Assembly: GCF_000878195.1 (NCBI RefSeq)
Contig: NZ_JXST01000037.1
Span: 1-64,000 of the forward strand
Source: Mycolicibacterium llatzerense
GTDB taxonomy: Bacteria > Actinomycetota > Actinomycetes > Mycobacteriales > Mycobacteriaceae
Direction: 5' to 3'
DNA length: 64,000 nucleotides
Positions within the stretch are counted from its first letter, which is position 1; each line of letters begins with the position of its first letter. The notes under the pieces were generated by a model. The model saw only the letters and a program-made list of their open reading frames with translations. It had not been told where the DNA came from and did no database searches. A program made the position numbers and the translations under genes. Shown piece by piece: positions 53,988-64,000 of this stretch.

Positions 53988-53998
53988 GGCTGCTCAGT

Positions 53999-54045
53999 GG
54001 CCAGTTGCTACCCGGATTCTTGCGTTTCGCGTGTAGCAGGTGGCC
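53999..54045. terminator. Bidirectional hairpin between convergent genes
   Basis: GGCCAGTTGCTAC (53999-54011) pairs with GTAGCAGGTGGCC (54033-54045) except at two central positions; 21-nt loop. It lies between the stops of the DoxX-like and TVP38 genes. Confidence 0.45.
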
Positions 54046-54055
54046 GCTCGGCGCC

Positions 54056-54787
54056 TCAGGGTTGAGCAGTCACCGCGTCGGGCGCGACTGCTGCGGCGTG
54101 TGCTCGGCGATGCAGCCGAATCTCGTAGATCAGCCCCGAGATCCCGATGGTCGCAGTGCAGGCCGATACGACCAGCAGGGACGGCCGAATCTGCCCGGTG
54201 AGGGCGTCTCCGAGGATGACGACCGCCGCGGTGCCGGGCAGCAACCCGAAGAACGTCGCGATCGCGTACGGCACGACCCGGACCGACGAGGCGCCGGCCG
54301 CATAGTTGAGCACCGAGAACGGTACGGCCGGGATCATGCGCATCGACAGGATCGCCGCCCAGCCGCGTTCCTTGAGCCGGGCATCGAGGCTGTCGATGTG
54401 CTGGTGCGAGAGCTTGCTCAACTGCCAGCCCAGCACCCGAACCAGCCAGAGCGCGATCAATGCGCTCAGCGTGCTGGCGATGACGGCCAGCGTGACGCCG
54501 AGTGCGGAACCGAACAGCAGGCCCGCCGCGAGGGTGAATGCGGTGCGGGGGAACGGCAGCACCGTGACGACGGTGTGGGCCACCAGGAAGGCCAGCGGGA
54601 ACCACGGGCCGGCCGCGGCAGCCCAGTCGCGCATCTCCACCGCGCTGGGCAAGGGCACCCAGATGGCAATTGCGACGAGAATCACAATCGCCGTTCCGAT
54701 GCCCACGGCTCGACGCAACGGCATCTGCGCCGCAGTCGTCTGCACCGCAGACAGGACCGTGCGCAGCGCGCTGACAACGGGGTTCAC
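54056..54787 (-). CDS. TVP38/TMEM64 (DedA-like) membrane protein
   Basis: 243 residues with about five membrane segments and the SNARE-associated/DedA-like signature: RTAFTLAAGLLFGSALG (about 79-95) and RMIPAVPFSVLNYAAGASSV (about 150-169). Related proteins are lipid or undecaprenyl-phosphate flippases or scramblases; here the substrate is unknown. I chose the GTG at 54787 because TACCCT (54801-54796) ends 8 nt before it. The frame is open to 54979, but that would add 64 residues without membrane character and pass through the promoter. Rv1491c homologue. Confidence 0.82.
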   Translation of the reverse strand: MNPVVSALRTVLSAVQTTAAQMPLRRAVGIGTAIVILVAIAIWVPLPSAVEMRDWAAAAGPWFPLAFLVAHTVVTVLPFPRTAFTLAAGLLFGSALGVTLAVIASTLSALIALWLVRVLGWQLSKLSHQHIDSLDARLKERGWAAILSMRMIPAVPFSVLNYAAGASSVRVVPYAIATFFGLLPGTAAVVILGDALTGQIRPSLLVVSACTATIGISGLIYEIRLHRRAHAAAVAPDAVTAQP

Positions 54788-54904
54788 GCTTTCCAAGGGT
54801 ACGGGGCCATCGCCGATCGCTGACGTCAGGCGCGTGTCCACGGGATGGGCCGCGGCACCAGCCTCCACCGGCGCCGACGATGCGGACAGTCGGTGCGCAG
54901 TGGA

Positions 54905-54920
54905 GCTACTGGGTAGTAGC
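54905..54920. promoter_or_regulatory. Palindrome GCTACT-gggt-AGTAGC upstream of TVP38 and mutA
   Basis: Perfect 6+6 inverted repeat in the 224-bp divergent region. It contains the same GTAGTAG half as the ctaA and ctaB sites but with different spacing. Function unknown. Confidence 0.3.
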
Positions 54921-55011
54921 GACCTGCGTGATTTAGCCTGAAAGTCAAGTGTGATAGGCATTTCTGCATGCAGTGCCATATATCCGATGGCCGAAAGATT
55001 GGGAGTCGCCG

Positions 55012-56855
55012 GTGACTGTCGACGTGTCCACCGTTCGGGACCGCTACGCGCGGTGGCAGACGAACGTCGCCGGCGTGCTCGCCAAGAGCACGCGGAAGGC
55101 TGTCGAGGATCTGCCGGCCGAACCCGAGCGCTTGCTCGATTCGCCGACGTACGACGGATTCCCGGTCCGTCCGCTCTACACCAGCCTGGACGGTCTGGCC
55201 GAGCCCGCGCTGCCCGGGCACTGGCCGTTCACCCGCGGCGGTGACGCCCACCGCGACGTGCTCGCCGGCTGGAAGGTGGCCGAGCCCTTCCCGATCGCCG
55301 GCGATGTTGATGTCGCTGACGTCCGCATGGTCAACGGCGCCGTCCTGCTCGCCCTCACCGACGGCACCAGTGCCCTCGAGGTGCGGGTCGGCACCGGCGG
55401 CGTCCCCGTCGACCAGCTGGACCGCGTGTTCGAGGGCGTCTTCCTGGACCTCGTCCCGGTGATCCTCGATGCCGGCACCGACGTAGCAGGCGCAGCGGAT
55501 CAGCTGCTCACCCTGGTGCAGCCGTTCGACGCCGACCAGCGCGCCCGGCTGTCGATCGACCTGGGCGCCGACCCGCTGACGGCACCGCTGTCGGGCCGCG
55601 CCGCCGCGACCGAGGCGGACGTCGTCGCCACCGCGGCGAAGCTGACCGAGTACGTCGGGGGAGTGCGTGCCGTCACGGTCGACGCCGCCGCCCTGCACAA
55701 CCTCGGCTCGAGCGCCTCGCTGGAGCTGGCGGGTGCCATCGCCGCCGGTGTCGCCTACCTGCGCCTGCTCACCGAGAGCGGACTGTCCGTCGCTGATGCG
55801 TTGCGGCAGATCAGCTTCCGTTTCGCCGCTGACGACGACCAGTTCGCCACCATCGCCAAACTCCGTGCGGCCCGCCGACTTTGGGCCCGCGTGGCCGAGG
55901 TGGCCGGCGCCCCCGACGCGGGTGCCGCGACCATCCACGCCGTCACGTCGAAGGCCATGATGTCGCAGCGCGACCCGTGGGTGAACATGCTGCGCACCAC
56001 TCTCGCCGCGTTTGCCGCAGGCGTGGGCGGCGCGGACACCGTGCTGGTCGAGACGTTCGATGCCGCCATCGACGGCGGATTGCCCGGTACCGCAGTCACT
56101 TTCAGTCGTCGCATGGCCCGCAACACCCAGCTGTTGCTGCTGGAGGAGTCGCACCTGGGCCGGGTAATCGACCCGTCGGGCGGCTCATGGTTCGTCGAGG
56201 ACCTCACCGATCAGCTGGCGCAGCAGGCCTGGACGAAGTTCCAGGAGCTGGAGTCGCTCGGCGGCTTTGTCGCGGCCCGTGATCACCTGGGCGCCCAGAT
56301 CGCCGAGGTCGCGGCCCTTCGCGCCGACGACATCGCGCACCGGCGCACCGCCCTCACCGGCGTCAACGAGTTCCCGAACCTCGAGGAAAACCCACTGGCG
56401 CAGACTGATTCGTTCCCGGGCGTGGTCCGGTACGCGGCGGCCTTCGAGGCGCTGCGCAACCGCTCCGATGCCTACCTGGCCAAGACCGGCAAGCGGCCGC
56501 AGGCAGTGCTGCTGCCCGTCGGGCCGCTGGCCGAGCACAACATCCGCACCACGTTCGCCTCGAACCTGCTGGCTTCCGGTGGCATCGAGGTCGTCAACCC
56601 GGGCACGGTCGATGCCGCGGGGGTCTTCGCGGTGGCAGACGGCCATGCCGCGGCTGTGGTCTGCGGCACCGACGCCCGGTACGCCGAGGAGGCCAGTGGC
56701 GTCGTCAAGGCCGCCCGGGCAGCCGGCATCACGCACATCTATCTCGCCGGTCCGGAGCAGGCGGTGGCCGGTGCCGCCGACCAGCCCGACGAGTACCTGA
56801 CCATGAAAATCGATGCCGTCGAAGCGCTTTCGACCCTGCTCACCCGATTGGGGGC

Positions 56856-56859
<4 letters not shown>
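55012..56859 (+). CDS. mutA: Methylmalonyl-CoA mutase small subunit
   Basis: 615 residues, the length of the M. tuberculosis MutA. The N-terminal TIM barrel resembles MutB (RISFRFAADDDQF, THGSxP-like RNTQLLLLEESHLGRVIDPSGGSWFVE). The C-terminal cobalamin-like domain lacks the DxHxxG motif, as expected for the non-catalytic subunit. With MutB it interconverts methylmalonyl-CoA and succinyl-CoA. GTG at 55012 with GGGAG about 7 nt upstream. Stop overlaps mutB (ATGA). Confidence 0.93.
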
Positions 56860-59111
<2,252 letters not shown>

Positions 59112-59116
59112 TGCGC

Positions 59117-59173
59117 CGAAACGGCATTCCGGCAGGCTGCTACTCGCACTTTTCCTGCTGGAATACCGTTTCG
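59117..59173. repeat. Dispersed palindrome, copy between mutB and meaB
   Basis: Arms CGAAACGGCATTCCGGCAGG (59117-59136) and CCTGCTGGAATACCGTTTCG (59154-59173), pairing at 18 of 20 positions plus one G-T; 17-nt loop. The left arm differs from the 49965 copy at one base over the shared stretch. Confidence 0.75.
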
Positions 59174-59186
59174 TCGTGACACGACG

Positions 59187-60161
59187 ATGACCACACCAAT
59201 ACCTGAACTCGCAGCCAGGATCCGGGCCGGCGATCGAGCGGCGCTGGCGCGCGCCATCACCCTGGTCGAGTCCACCCGGGCCGACCACCGTGATGCCGCG
59301 CAGCAGCTGCTGCTCGAGCTCACACCGGAGGCAGGCCGGGCCCTGCACGTCGGCATCACCGGGGTGCCCGGGGTGGGGAAGTCGACGACGATCGAAGCGC
59401 TCGGCATGCACTTGATCGAGCAGGGGCACCGCGTCGCGGTGCTGGCGGTCGACCCGTCGTCGACCCGCACCGGCGGTTCGATCCTCGGTGACAAGACCCG
59501 GATGGCGCAGCTGGCGGTGCAGCCGGAGGCGTACATCCGGCCATCGCCGACGTCGGGCACGCTCGGCGGGGTGGCCAAGGCCACCCGCGAGACCATCGTG
59601 CTGCTGGAGGCGGCCGGCTACGACGTCGTGCTGGTCGAGACCGTAGGCGTCGGGCAGTCCGAGGTGACGGTGGCCAACATGGTCGACACCTTCGTCTTCC
59701 TGACCCTGGCCCGCACCGGTGATCAGCTGCAGGGCATCAAGAAGGGCGTCCTGGAGCTCGCCGATGTCATCGTGGTCAACAAGGCCGATGGTGAGCACGC
59801 CATCGAGGCCCAGGCCGCCGCGCGTGAACTCGCCGGGGCGATCCGGCTGATCTACCCGCGCGACACCCTGTGGCGGCCGCCGGTGCTGACCATGAGCGCG
59901 TTGCACCGCGACGGCCTGGCCGCGATGTGGGACACCGTGCTCAAACATCGTGAAATCCTCAGTGCGGCAGGCGAATTCGACGCTCGTCGGCGGGCGCAGC
60001 AGGTCGACTGGACCTGGACGATGGTGCGGGACACCGTGCTGGACCGGGTGATGTCGAATGCTGCCGTCAAGGCCCATCGCGACGAGGTGGAACGCCAGGT
60101 GCGCGAAGGTGAGCTGACGCCCGCGTTGGCGGCGCAGCGCATCATCGACCTCGCGAACTGA
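59187..60161 (+). CDS. meaB: MeaB/ArgK-type GTPase, methylmalonyl-CoA mutase chaperone
   Basis: G3E-family GTPase that loads and protects adenosylcobalamin on MutB; it was misnamed ArgK in older annotation. 324 residues. P-loop GVPGVGKSTTIEA (about 59-71), switch VDPSSTRTGGSILGDKTRM, Walker B VLVETVGVGQSE, and base recognition VNKADG. ATG at 59187. In M. tuberculosis the mazEF4 genes lie between mutB and this gene; here only the palindrome does. Confidence 0.94.
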   Translation: MTTPIPELAARIRAGDRAALARAITLVESTRADHRDAAQQLLLELTPEAGRALHVGITGVPGVGKSTTIEALGMHLIEQGHRVAVLAVDPSSTRTGGSILGDKTRMAQLAVQPEAYIRPSPTSGTLGGVAKATRETIVLLEAAGYDVVLVETVGVGQSEVTVANMVDTFVFLTLARTGDQLQGIKKGVLELADVIVVNKADGEHAIEAQAAARELAGAIRLIYPRDTLWRPPVLTMSALHRDGLAAMWDTVLKHREILSAAGEFDARRRAQQVDWTWTMVRDTVLDRVMSNAAVKAHRDEVERQVREGELTPALAAQRIIDLAN

Positions 60162-60521
60162 TCGCGCCGCGTTCCGGTTCGAGATTGCCGCTGGGCCTGT
60201 CGGCGCAATATCGGGAACGGGCCCGGGGTGTTTTCGGGTAGCGCGCTGGCGAAACCAATTTCGGGTTGGTTCAGCTGCCTCGCAGGTGTGCCGGAGAAAA
60301 TGCGGCCCGTCCCGGCTGGCTATCAAAACTCGGTGTGATTAATACCGTGTGAGCACGGGAATCTGCGGGTTGATAGGTGCTCTCGCAACGAGTTACGCGC
60401 GCGTAATTGCGATCTTGAAGTGGCTTTACCGGCGTCGCTGAACCTGTGTATCCAGACTATTTAGCTAACAGATTGATAACGTCGGAGATGATCCGCGGCA
60501 GGCGCAGGTCATTATTTGGTA
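60162..60521. other. 360-bp intergenic region, meaB to lipL
   Basis: No convincing gene on either strand. It is more AT-rich than its surroundings towards the right. One clear dyad, CCGTG-tgag-CACGG (60345-60358), may be a terminator for meaB or an operator. The lipL promoter should lie here, but I could not assign a -35/-10 pair with confidence. Confidence 0.6.
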
Positions 60522-61814
60522 ATGACCAACGCAATTCGCCGGGAGCGCAACGTAGCGCCTCTCCGGTCCGCCGGCGGGCCTCTTCCGCATGGCGTTCAAG
60601 GTGCCGCTGATCCGAATTTCGCAAGCGTGGTGCGGGCCTTTTCCGCCATGTTCCCCAGCCGCTATCTGGGCGGTGGCGCCCTGTCGGTGTACCTCGACGG
60701 CGTTCCCGTCGTCGATGTGTGGACGGGCTGGGCAGACCGGTGGGGTACGCAGCCGTGGGAGGCGGATACCGGTGCCATGGTGTTCTCGGCGACGAAGGGG
60801 TTGGCTTCGACCGTCATCCACCGACTGGCCGACCGGGGCCTGATCGCCTACGACGCACCGGTCGCCGACTACTGGCCGGCCTTCGCGGCCAACGGCAAGG
60901 CCGGCGTGACGGTGCGGGAGCTGATGCGGCACCGCGCGGGACTGTCGCAGTTGAACGGCGCCACGCGGGACGAGCTGATGGATCACCGCCACATGGAGCG
61001 GCGGTTGGCGGCAGCTCCGATGAGCTGGATGAAGGGGCGTCCGGCGTACCACGCCATCACCTACGGCTGGCTGTTGTCCGGCCTGGCGCGGGCGGTGACC
61101 GGGCAGGGCATGCGGGAGCTGTTCCGCACCGAGCTGGCCGAGCCGCTCGGCGTCGACGGTCTGCACCTTGGGCGCCCGTCGGGCCATGCGCCGACGCGGC
61201 CCGCGCAGATCATCGGCCCGCAGTTCCGTATCCGCAATCCGCTTTTCGACGCGGTGGCGCCGCATGTGGCGAAGTTGCCGTTCTCGGGTGGCTTCGGCTC
61301 GATGTACTTCACCGGTATGCGGTCGATGGCGCAAGGGGACATACCGCTGCTGGATTCCGAGATGCCGGGCGCCAACGGGGTGGCCACGGCGCGATCGCTG
61401 GGCCGCCTGTACGGCGCGATCGCCAACAGTGGCCAGATCGACGGCCAGCGCTTCCTGTCCGCGGGCACTGTGGCGCAACTGCGGGGCACCGGCAGTGTGT
61501 TTCCGGACCTTGGCCTCGGTCTGCCGATGGACTTCAACCTGGGGTATCACGGCGTGCCGTTCCCGGGCATCCTGCCTGGCTTCGGACACGTGGGTCTGGG
61601 AGGGTCGCTGGGCTGGGCAGACCCCGATCGGGGCCTGGCTTACGGCTTCGTGCACAACCGGCTGTTGACGCCGCTGATGGTTGCCGATCAGGCCGGTTTC
61701 GTGGCGCTCGGGGCAATGGTGCGACACGGGGTGGCGCAGGCGCGCAGCAACGGTTTCTGTCGAGTGACGGAATTCGGGGCGCCCTATGCCGATCCGGCCC
61801 CGGTTGCGGGCTGA
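60522..61814 (+). CDS. lipL: Beta-lactamase-fold esterase/lipase LipL
   Basis: 430 residues of the class C beta-lactamase/family VIII esterase fold. SxxK nucleophile in FSATKGLAST (about residues 88-97), the second-motif Tyr in YHAITYGWLLSGL (about 175-187), and the C-terminal GHVGLGGSLGWADP (about 365-378) in place of KTG. No signal peptide. Rv1497 homologue; expected to hydrolyse ester substrates rather than beta-lactams. ATG at 60522; a TTG two codons earlier is not needed. Confidence 0.9.
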   Translation: MTNAIRRERNVAPLRSAGGPLPHGVQGAADPNFASVVRAFSAMFPSRYLGGGALSVYLDGVPVVDVWTGWADRWGTQPWEADTGAMVFSATKGLASTVIHRLADRGLIAYDAPVADYWPAFAANGKAGVTVRELMRHRAGLSQLNGATRDELMDHRHMERRLAAAPMSWMKGRPAYHAITYGWLLSGLARAVTGQGMRELFRTELAEPLGVDGLHLGRPSGHAPTRPAQIIGPQFRIRNPLFDAVAPHVAKLPFSGGFGSMYFTGMRSMAQGDIPLLDSEMPGANGVATARSLGRLYGAIANSGQIDGQRFLSAGTVAQLRGTGSVFPDLGLGLPMDFNLGYHGVPFPGILPGFGHVGLGGSLGWADPDRGLAYGFVHNRLLTPLMVADQAGFVALGAMVRHGVAQARSNGFCRVTEFGAPYADPAPVAG

Positions 61815-62437
61815 CGGAGTTTGCGCGCGCGAGATATGCGGCCGCATCGGAAGCGATGCGGACCGCCCTCAGCATGGCACTTTCGAATACACCTAGATGA
61901 CTGGCGTGTTGATTTTTTGCCCGCATCGAGCGGAGTTCGTCACACTAGATATTTCATACCATTCGTATCGAGCATTGCCCAAAAAGCGATTTTGTGCCCA
62001 CAGCCTGTAGGTCTGCGATTTTCTCGGTGTTGCTCAAATTCAAATTGCGATATCCACGCAAACATTTGCCCTGTAACGGCGTCCGCGTGTGCGCGGTGCT
62101 GGGGTGAACGATGTTCGCTACGGACCGCTATGCTTCCGCCCCGTGGCTGGTTCGAAAAGGCTCCGAACCAAACCCCTGCGCAACGGCGCGCCGGGCGGGT
62201 GGGGCCTTCCGCGGCGAGTGTGCTGCGGATATCCAGTGCCGATGGTCGCCTAGTAGCGATTCGACCGAAACGGGTAGCCCCGAATCGGCGGATCAGTTAA
62301 TTTGACCCGGTAGGATTTCGAGCCAGTTTGTTTAAAGCGGCAAAGACGATTTCGCAGAGATTTTGAGCGCGGTCTGCAAAGCCACCCGGCACAGCGTGTC
62401 GGAGTCCGGCCGGACTGCACGGAGAGGCGGTAGCTAA
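61815..62437. other. 623-bp intergenic region before the polyketide synthase gene
   Basis: No believable gene: the two short plus-strand open frames (61821-62300 and 62111-62305) have unlikely composition and no ribosome-binding sites. It holds a tight hairpin 27 bp after lipL and AT-rich patches (61905-62060, 62295-62345). TAGGAT (62311-62316), a TANNNT element, could start a leader of about 115 nt. GGAGAGG precedes the PKS GTG. The AT-rich stretch would suit a nucleoid-associated repressor such as Lsr2; that is inference. Confidence 0.5.
61842..61861 (+). terminator. Hairpin after lipL
   Basis: CCGCATCG-gaag-CGATGCGG, a perfect 8-bp stem with a tetraloop, 27 bp after the stop codon; no T-tract. 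Confidence 0.45.
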
Positions 62438-64000
62438 GTGGGTGGGTCACCGACGACACCCGTCGCGATCATCGGCATGGCATGCCGGCTTCCTGGCGGC
62501 ATCAGTTCGCCAGAGGAGCTGTGGGAAGCCCTGCTGCGCGGTGACGACCTGGTTACCAAAGTCCCGCTGGAGCGGTGGGACGCCGAGGAGTACTACGACC
62601 CGGAACCCGGCGTGCCCGGCCGCTCGGTCTCCAAGTGGGGCGGCTTCATCGATGACGTCGCCGGCTTCGATGCCGACTTCTTCAACATCAGTGACCGCGA
62701 AGCCACGGCGATCGACCCGCAGCACCGCCTGATCCTCGAAACCTCTTGGGAGGCCGTGGAACACGCGGGCATCGACCCCGCCACCCTGGCCGGCTCGCTC
62801 ACCGGTGTGTTCGTGGGTATGACCCACGGCGACTACCAGCTGCTCGCCGCCGACGCCCACGCCATCGAGGGCCCGTACGGCTTCACCGGCAACAACTTCA
62901 GCCTGGCCTCGGGTCGCGTCTCCTACCACCTGGGTGCGCACGGGCCGTCGTACACGGTCGACTCGGCGTGCTCGTCCAGCCTGCTCGCCATCCACAACGC
63001 GTGCCGCAGCCTGCACGACGGTGAGAGCGACGCCGCCCTTGCCGGTGGTGTCTCGATCATGCTGGAGCCGCGCAAGATGTCGTCGGGTTCGGCGCAGGGC
63101 ATGCTGTCGCCGACCGGCCATTGCCACGCGTTCGACGTGGCCGCCGACGGCTTCGTCTCCGGCGAGGCATCGGTCATGTTCATGATGAAGCGCCTGGACG
63201 ACGCGCAGCGCGACGGCGATCGCGTCCTCGCGGTCATCCGCGGTACCGCGAGCAACCAGGACGGCCACACGGTCAACATCGCGACCCCGGGCGCCGACGC
63301 CCAGGTCGCCGTTTATCGCCGCGCATTGGACCTCGCCGCCATCGACCCCGCCACCGTGGGTTACGTCGAGGCGCACGGCACCGGGACGCCGGTCGGTGAC
63401 CCGATCGAATACTCAAGTCTGGCAACGATTTACGGCAAGCAGGGGCCGGTCGTGCTGGGCTCGGTCAAGACCAACGTGGGGCACGCGCAGTCGGCTTCGG
63501 GTGCGGTCGGTCTGATGAAGACCGTCCTGGCCCTGCAACACGGCGAGGTGCCGAAGAACCTCTACTTCAACGAGATGCCCGCCGAGATGGCGGCGATCAC
63601 CACCGGCCTGTTCGTGCCGACGGACCTCGTGCCGTGGCCGGCCACCGCCGACCATCCGCGCCGTGCCGCCGTGTCCGCGTACGGCCTGTCCGGCACCAAC
63701 GTGCACGCCGTCGTCGAGCAGGCCCCGGCAGAGTCGTCGCCGCGCGTCGTCGAGTCGGGTGGCCAGGGCATTGAGGGCAAACTGCTGTTCCCGGTGTCGT
63801 CCACCTCGGCTGAGGAACTGCGCCGCACGGCCGGCAAACTGGCCGACTGGGCGGCAGCCCAGGGCGCGTCCCTCGATCTCGCCGACACCGCCTACACGCT
63901 GACCCGCCGTCGCGCCCACCGTCCGGTCCGCACCACGGTCCTCGCCGAGGACGCCACGGGTCTGATCCAGGCGCTCCGCGACGTCGCCGACAGCGACACC
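62438..64000 (+). CDS. Mycocerosic-acid-synthase-type polyketide synthase, N-terminal part
   Basis: Reads off the window; 521 codons visible. The ketosynthase domain (about 8-430) has the nucleophile in VDSACSSSLLAIH, the histidines in EAHGTGTPVGDP and KTNVGHAQSASG, and the N-terminus TPVAIIGMACRLPGG. After residue about 430 the linker to the acyltransferase begins. The start PLERWDAEEYYDPEPGVPGRSVSKWGGFIDDVAGFDADFF is characteristic of the mycobacterial Mas/Pks5 group. Those are iterative enzymes that elongate fatty acids with methylmalonyl-CoA to methyl-branched acids for surface lipids. The exact product is not predictable. GTG at 62438, GGAGAGG upstream. Nearby mutAB-meaB controls the methylmalonyl-CoA pool. 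Confidence 0.85.
   Translation, partial: MGGSPTTPVAIIGMACRLPGGISSPEELWEALLRGDDLVTKVPLERWDAEEYYDPEPGVPGRSVSKWGGFIDDVAGFDADFFNISDREATAIDPQHRLILETSWEAVEHAGIDPATLAGSLTGVFVGMTHGDYQLLAADAHAIEGPYGFTGNNFSLASGRVSYHLGAHGPSYTVDSACSSSLLAIHNACRSLHDGESDAALAGGVSIMLEPRKMSSGSAQGMLSPTGHCHAFDVAADGFVSGEASVMFMMKRLDDAQRDGDRVLAVIRGTASNQDGHTVNIATPGADAQVAVYRRALDLAAIDPATVGYVEAHGTGTPVGDPIEYSSLATIYGKQGPVVLGSVKTNVGHAQSASGAVGLMKTVLALQHGEVPKNLYFNEMPAEMAAITTGLFVPTDLVPWPATADHPRRAAVSAYGLSGTNVHAVVEQAPAESSPRVVESGGQGIEGKLLFPVSSTSAEELRRTAGKLADWAAAQGASLDLADTAYTLTRRRAHRPVRTTVLAEDATGLIQALRDVADSDT

Noticed and set aside
54921..55011. Cobalamin riboswitch before mutA
   Set aside because: The gap is too short and no B12-box-like sequence is present.
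61821..62305. Open reading frames of 159 and 64 codons in the pre-PKS gap
   Set aside because: No ribosome-binding site, unlikely residue composition (rich in Arg, Cys, Ser), no homologous pattern; chance frames in GC-rich DNA.

Overview
The window is a GC-rich chromosomal segment of a mycobacterium, most likely a rapid-growing environmental species (Mycolicibacterium type). The evidence is gene order. Reading across, the core genes follow the Mycobacterium tuberculosis stretch from about Rv1444c to Rv1497: pgl-opcA-zwf-tal-tkt, ctaB, qor, ctaA, an ABC exporter, mptB, sufRBDCSU and sufT, trxA, echA12, an ABC-F gene, acnR-acn, ripA-ripB, moxR1, fabG1-inhA-hemH, nfeD-SPFH, mutA-mutB-meaB and lipL. 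SufB carries no intein. Several M. tuberculosis genes are absent at their expected places: ctpD, fadE15, trxB1, the von Willebrand-type gene Rv1481, and mazEF4. No rRNA, tRNA, CRISPR array, integrase or transposase was seen.

Layout. 1-1116: truncated DUF222/HNH (13E12-type) gene behind an SOS box. 1312-8102: pentose-phosphate operon on the minus strand. 8331-17848: heme O/A synthesis (ctaB, ctaA), an ABC exporter with the mannosyltransferase mptB, and an accessory two-gene insert (12240-13315) encoding a PD-(D/E)XK-like protein. 17955-24207: the seven-gene Fe-S assembly (suf) operon. 24407-26094: a hypothetical gene and an old-yellow-enzyme oxidoreductase. 26098-28489: a small island bounded by perfect 107-bp direct repeats, carrying a receptor-type Ser/Thr kinase and an M14-type zinc peptidase. 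28639-31856: trxA, echA12, an ABC-F protein and a small HTH protein. 31968-39197: an accessory catabolic cluster. 39206-45921: acnR, acn, a membrane protein, ripA and ripB. 46098-51048: moxR1, a DUF58 gene, fabG1, inhA, hemH. 51056-54787: envelope genes. 55012-60161: methylmalonyl-CoA mutase and its chaperone. 60522-64000: lipL and the start of a mycocerosic-acid-synthase-type polyketide synthase that runs off the window.

How they work together. The 31968-39197 cluster encodes a DavB-like amino-acid 2-monooxygenase, a DavA-like amidase, two permeases, a ureohydrolase and an XRE-cupin regulator. The simplest reading is an arginine 2-monooxygenase route (arginine to 4-guanidinobutyramide to 4-guanidinobutyrate to GABA plus urea), controlled through a shared GGAAACAA operator. 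A lysine-to-5-aminovalerate route for the monooxygenase/amidase pair remains possible.

Regulatory signals readable from sequence include an SOS box, a candidate SufR operator, an AcnR-type operator at acn, CTAC/GTAG palindromes before the heme A genes, and a recurring promoter design in which a TANNNT -10 element lies 6-9 nt before the start codon, implying leaderless mRNAs for at least ten genes.
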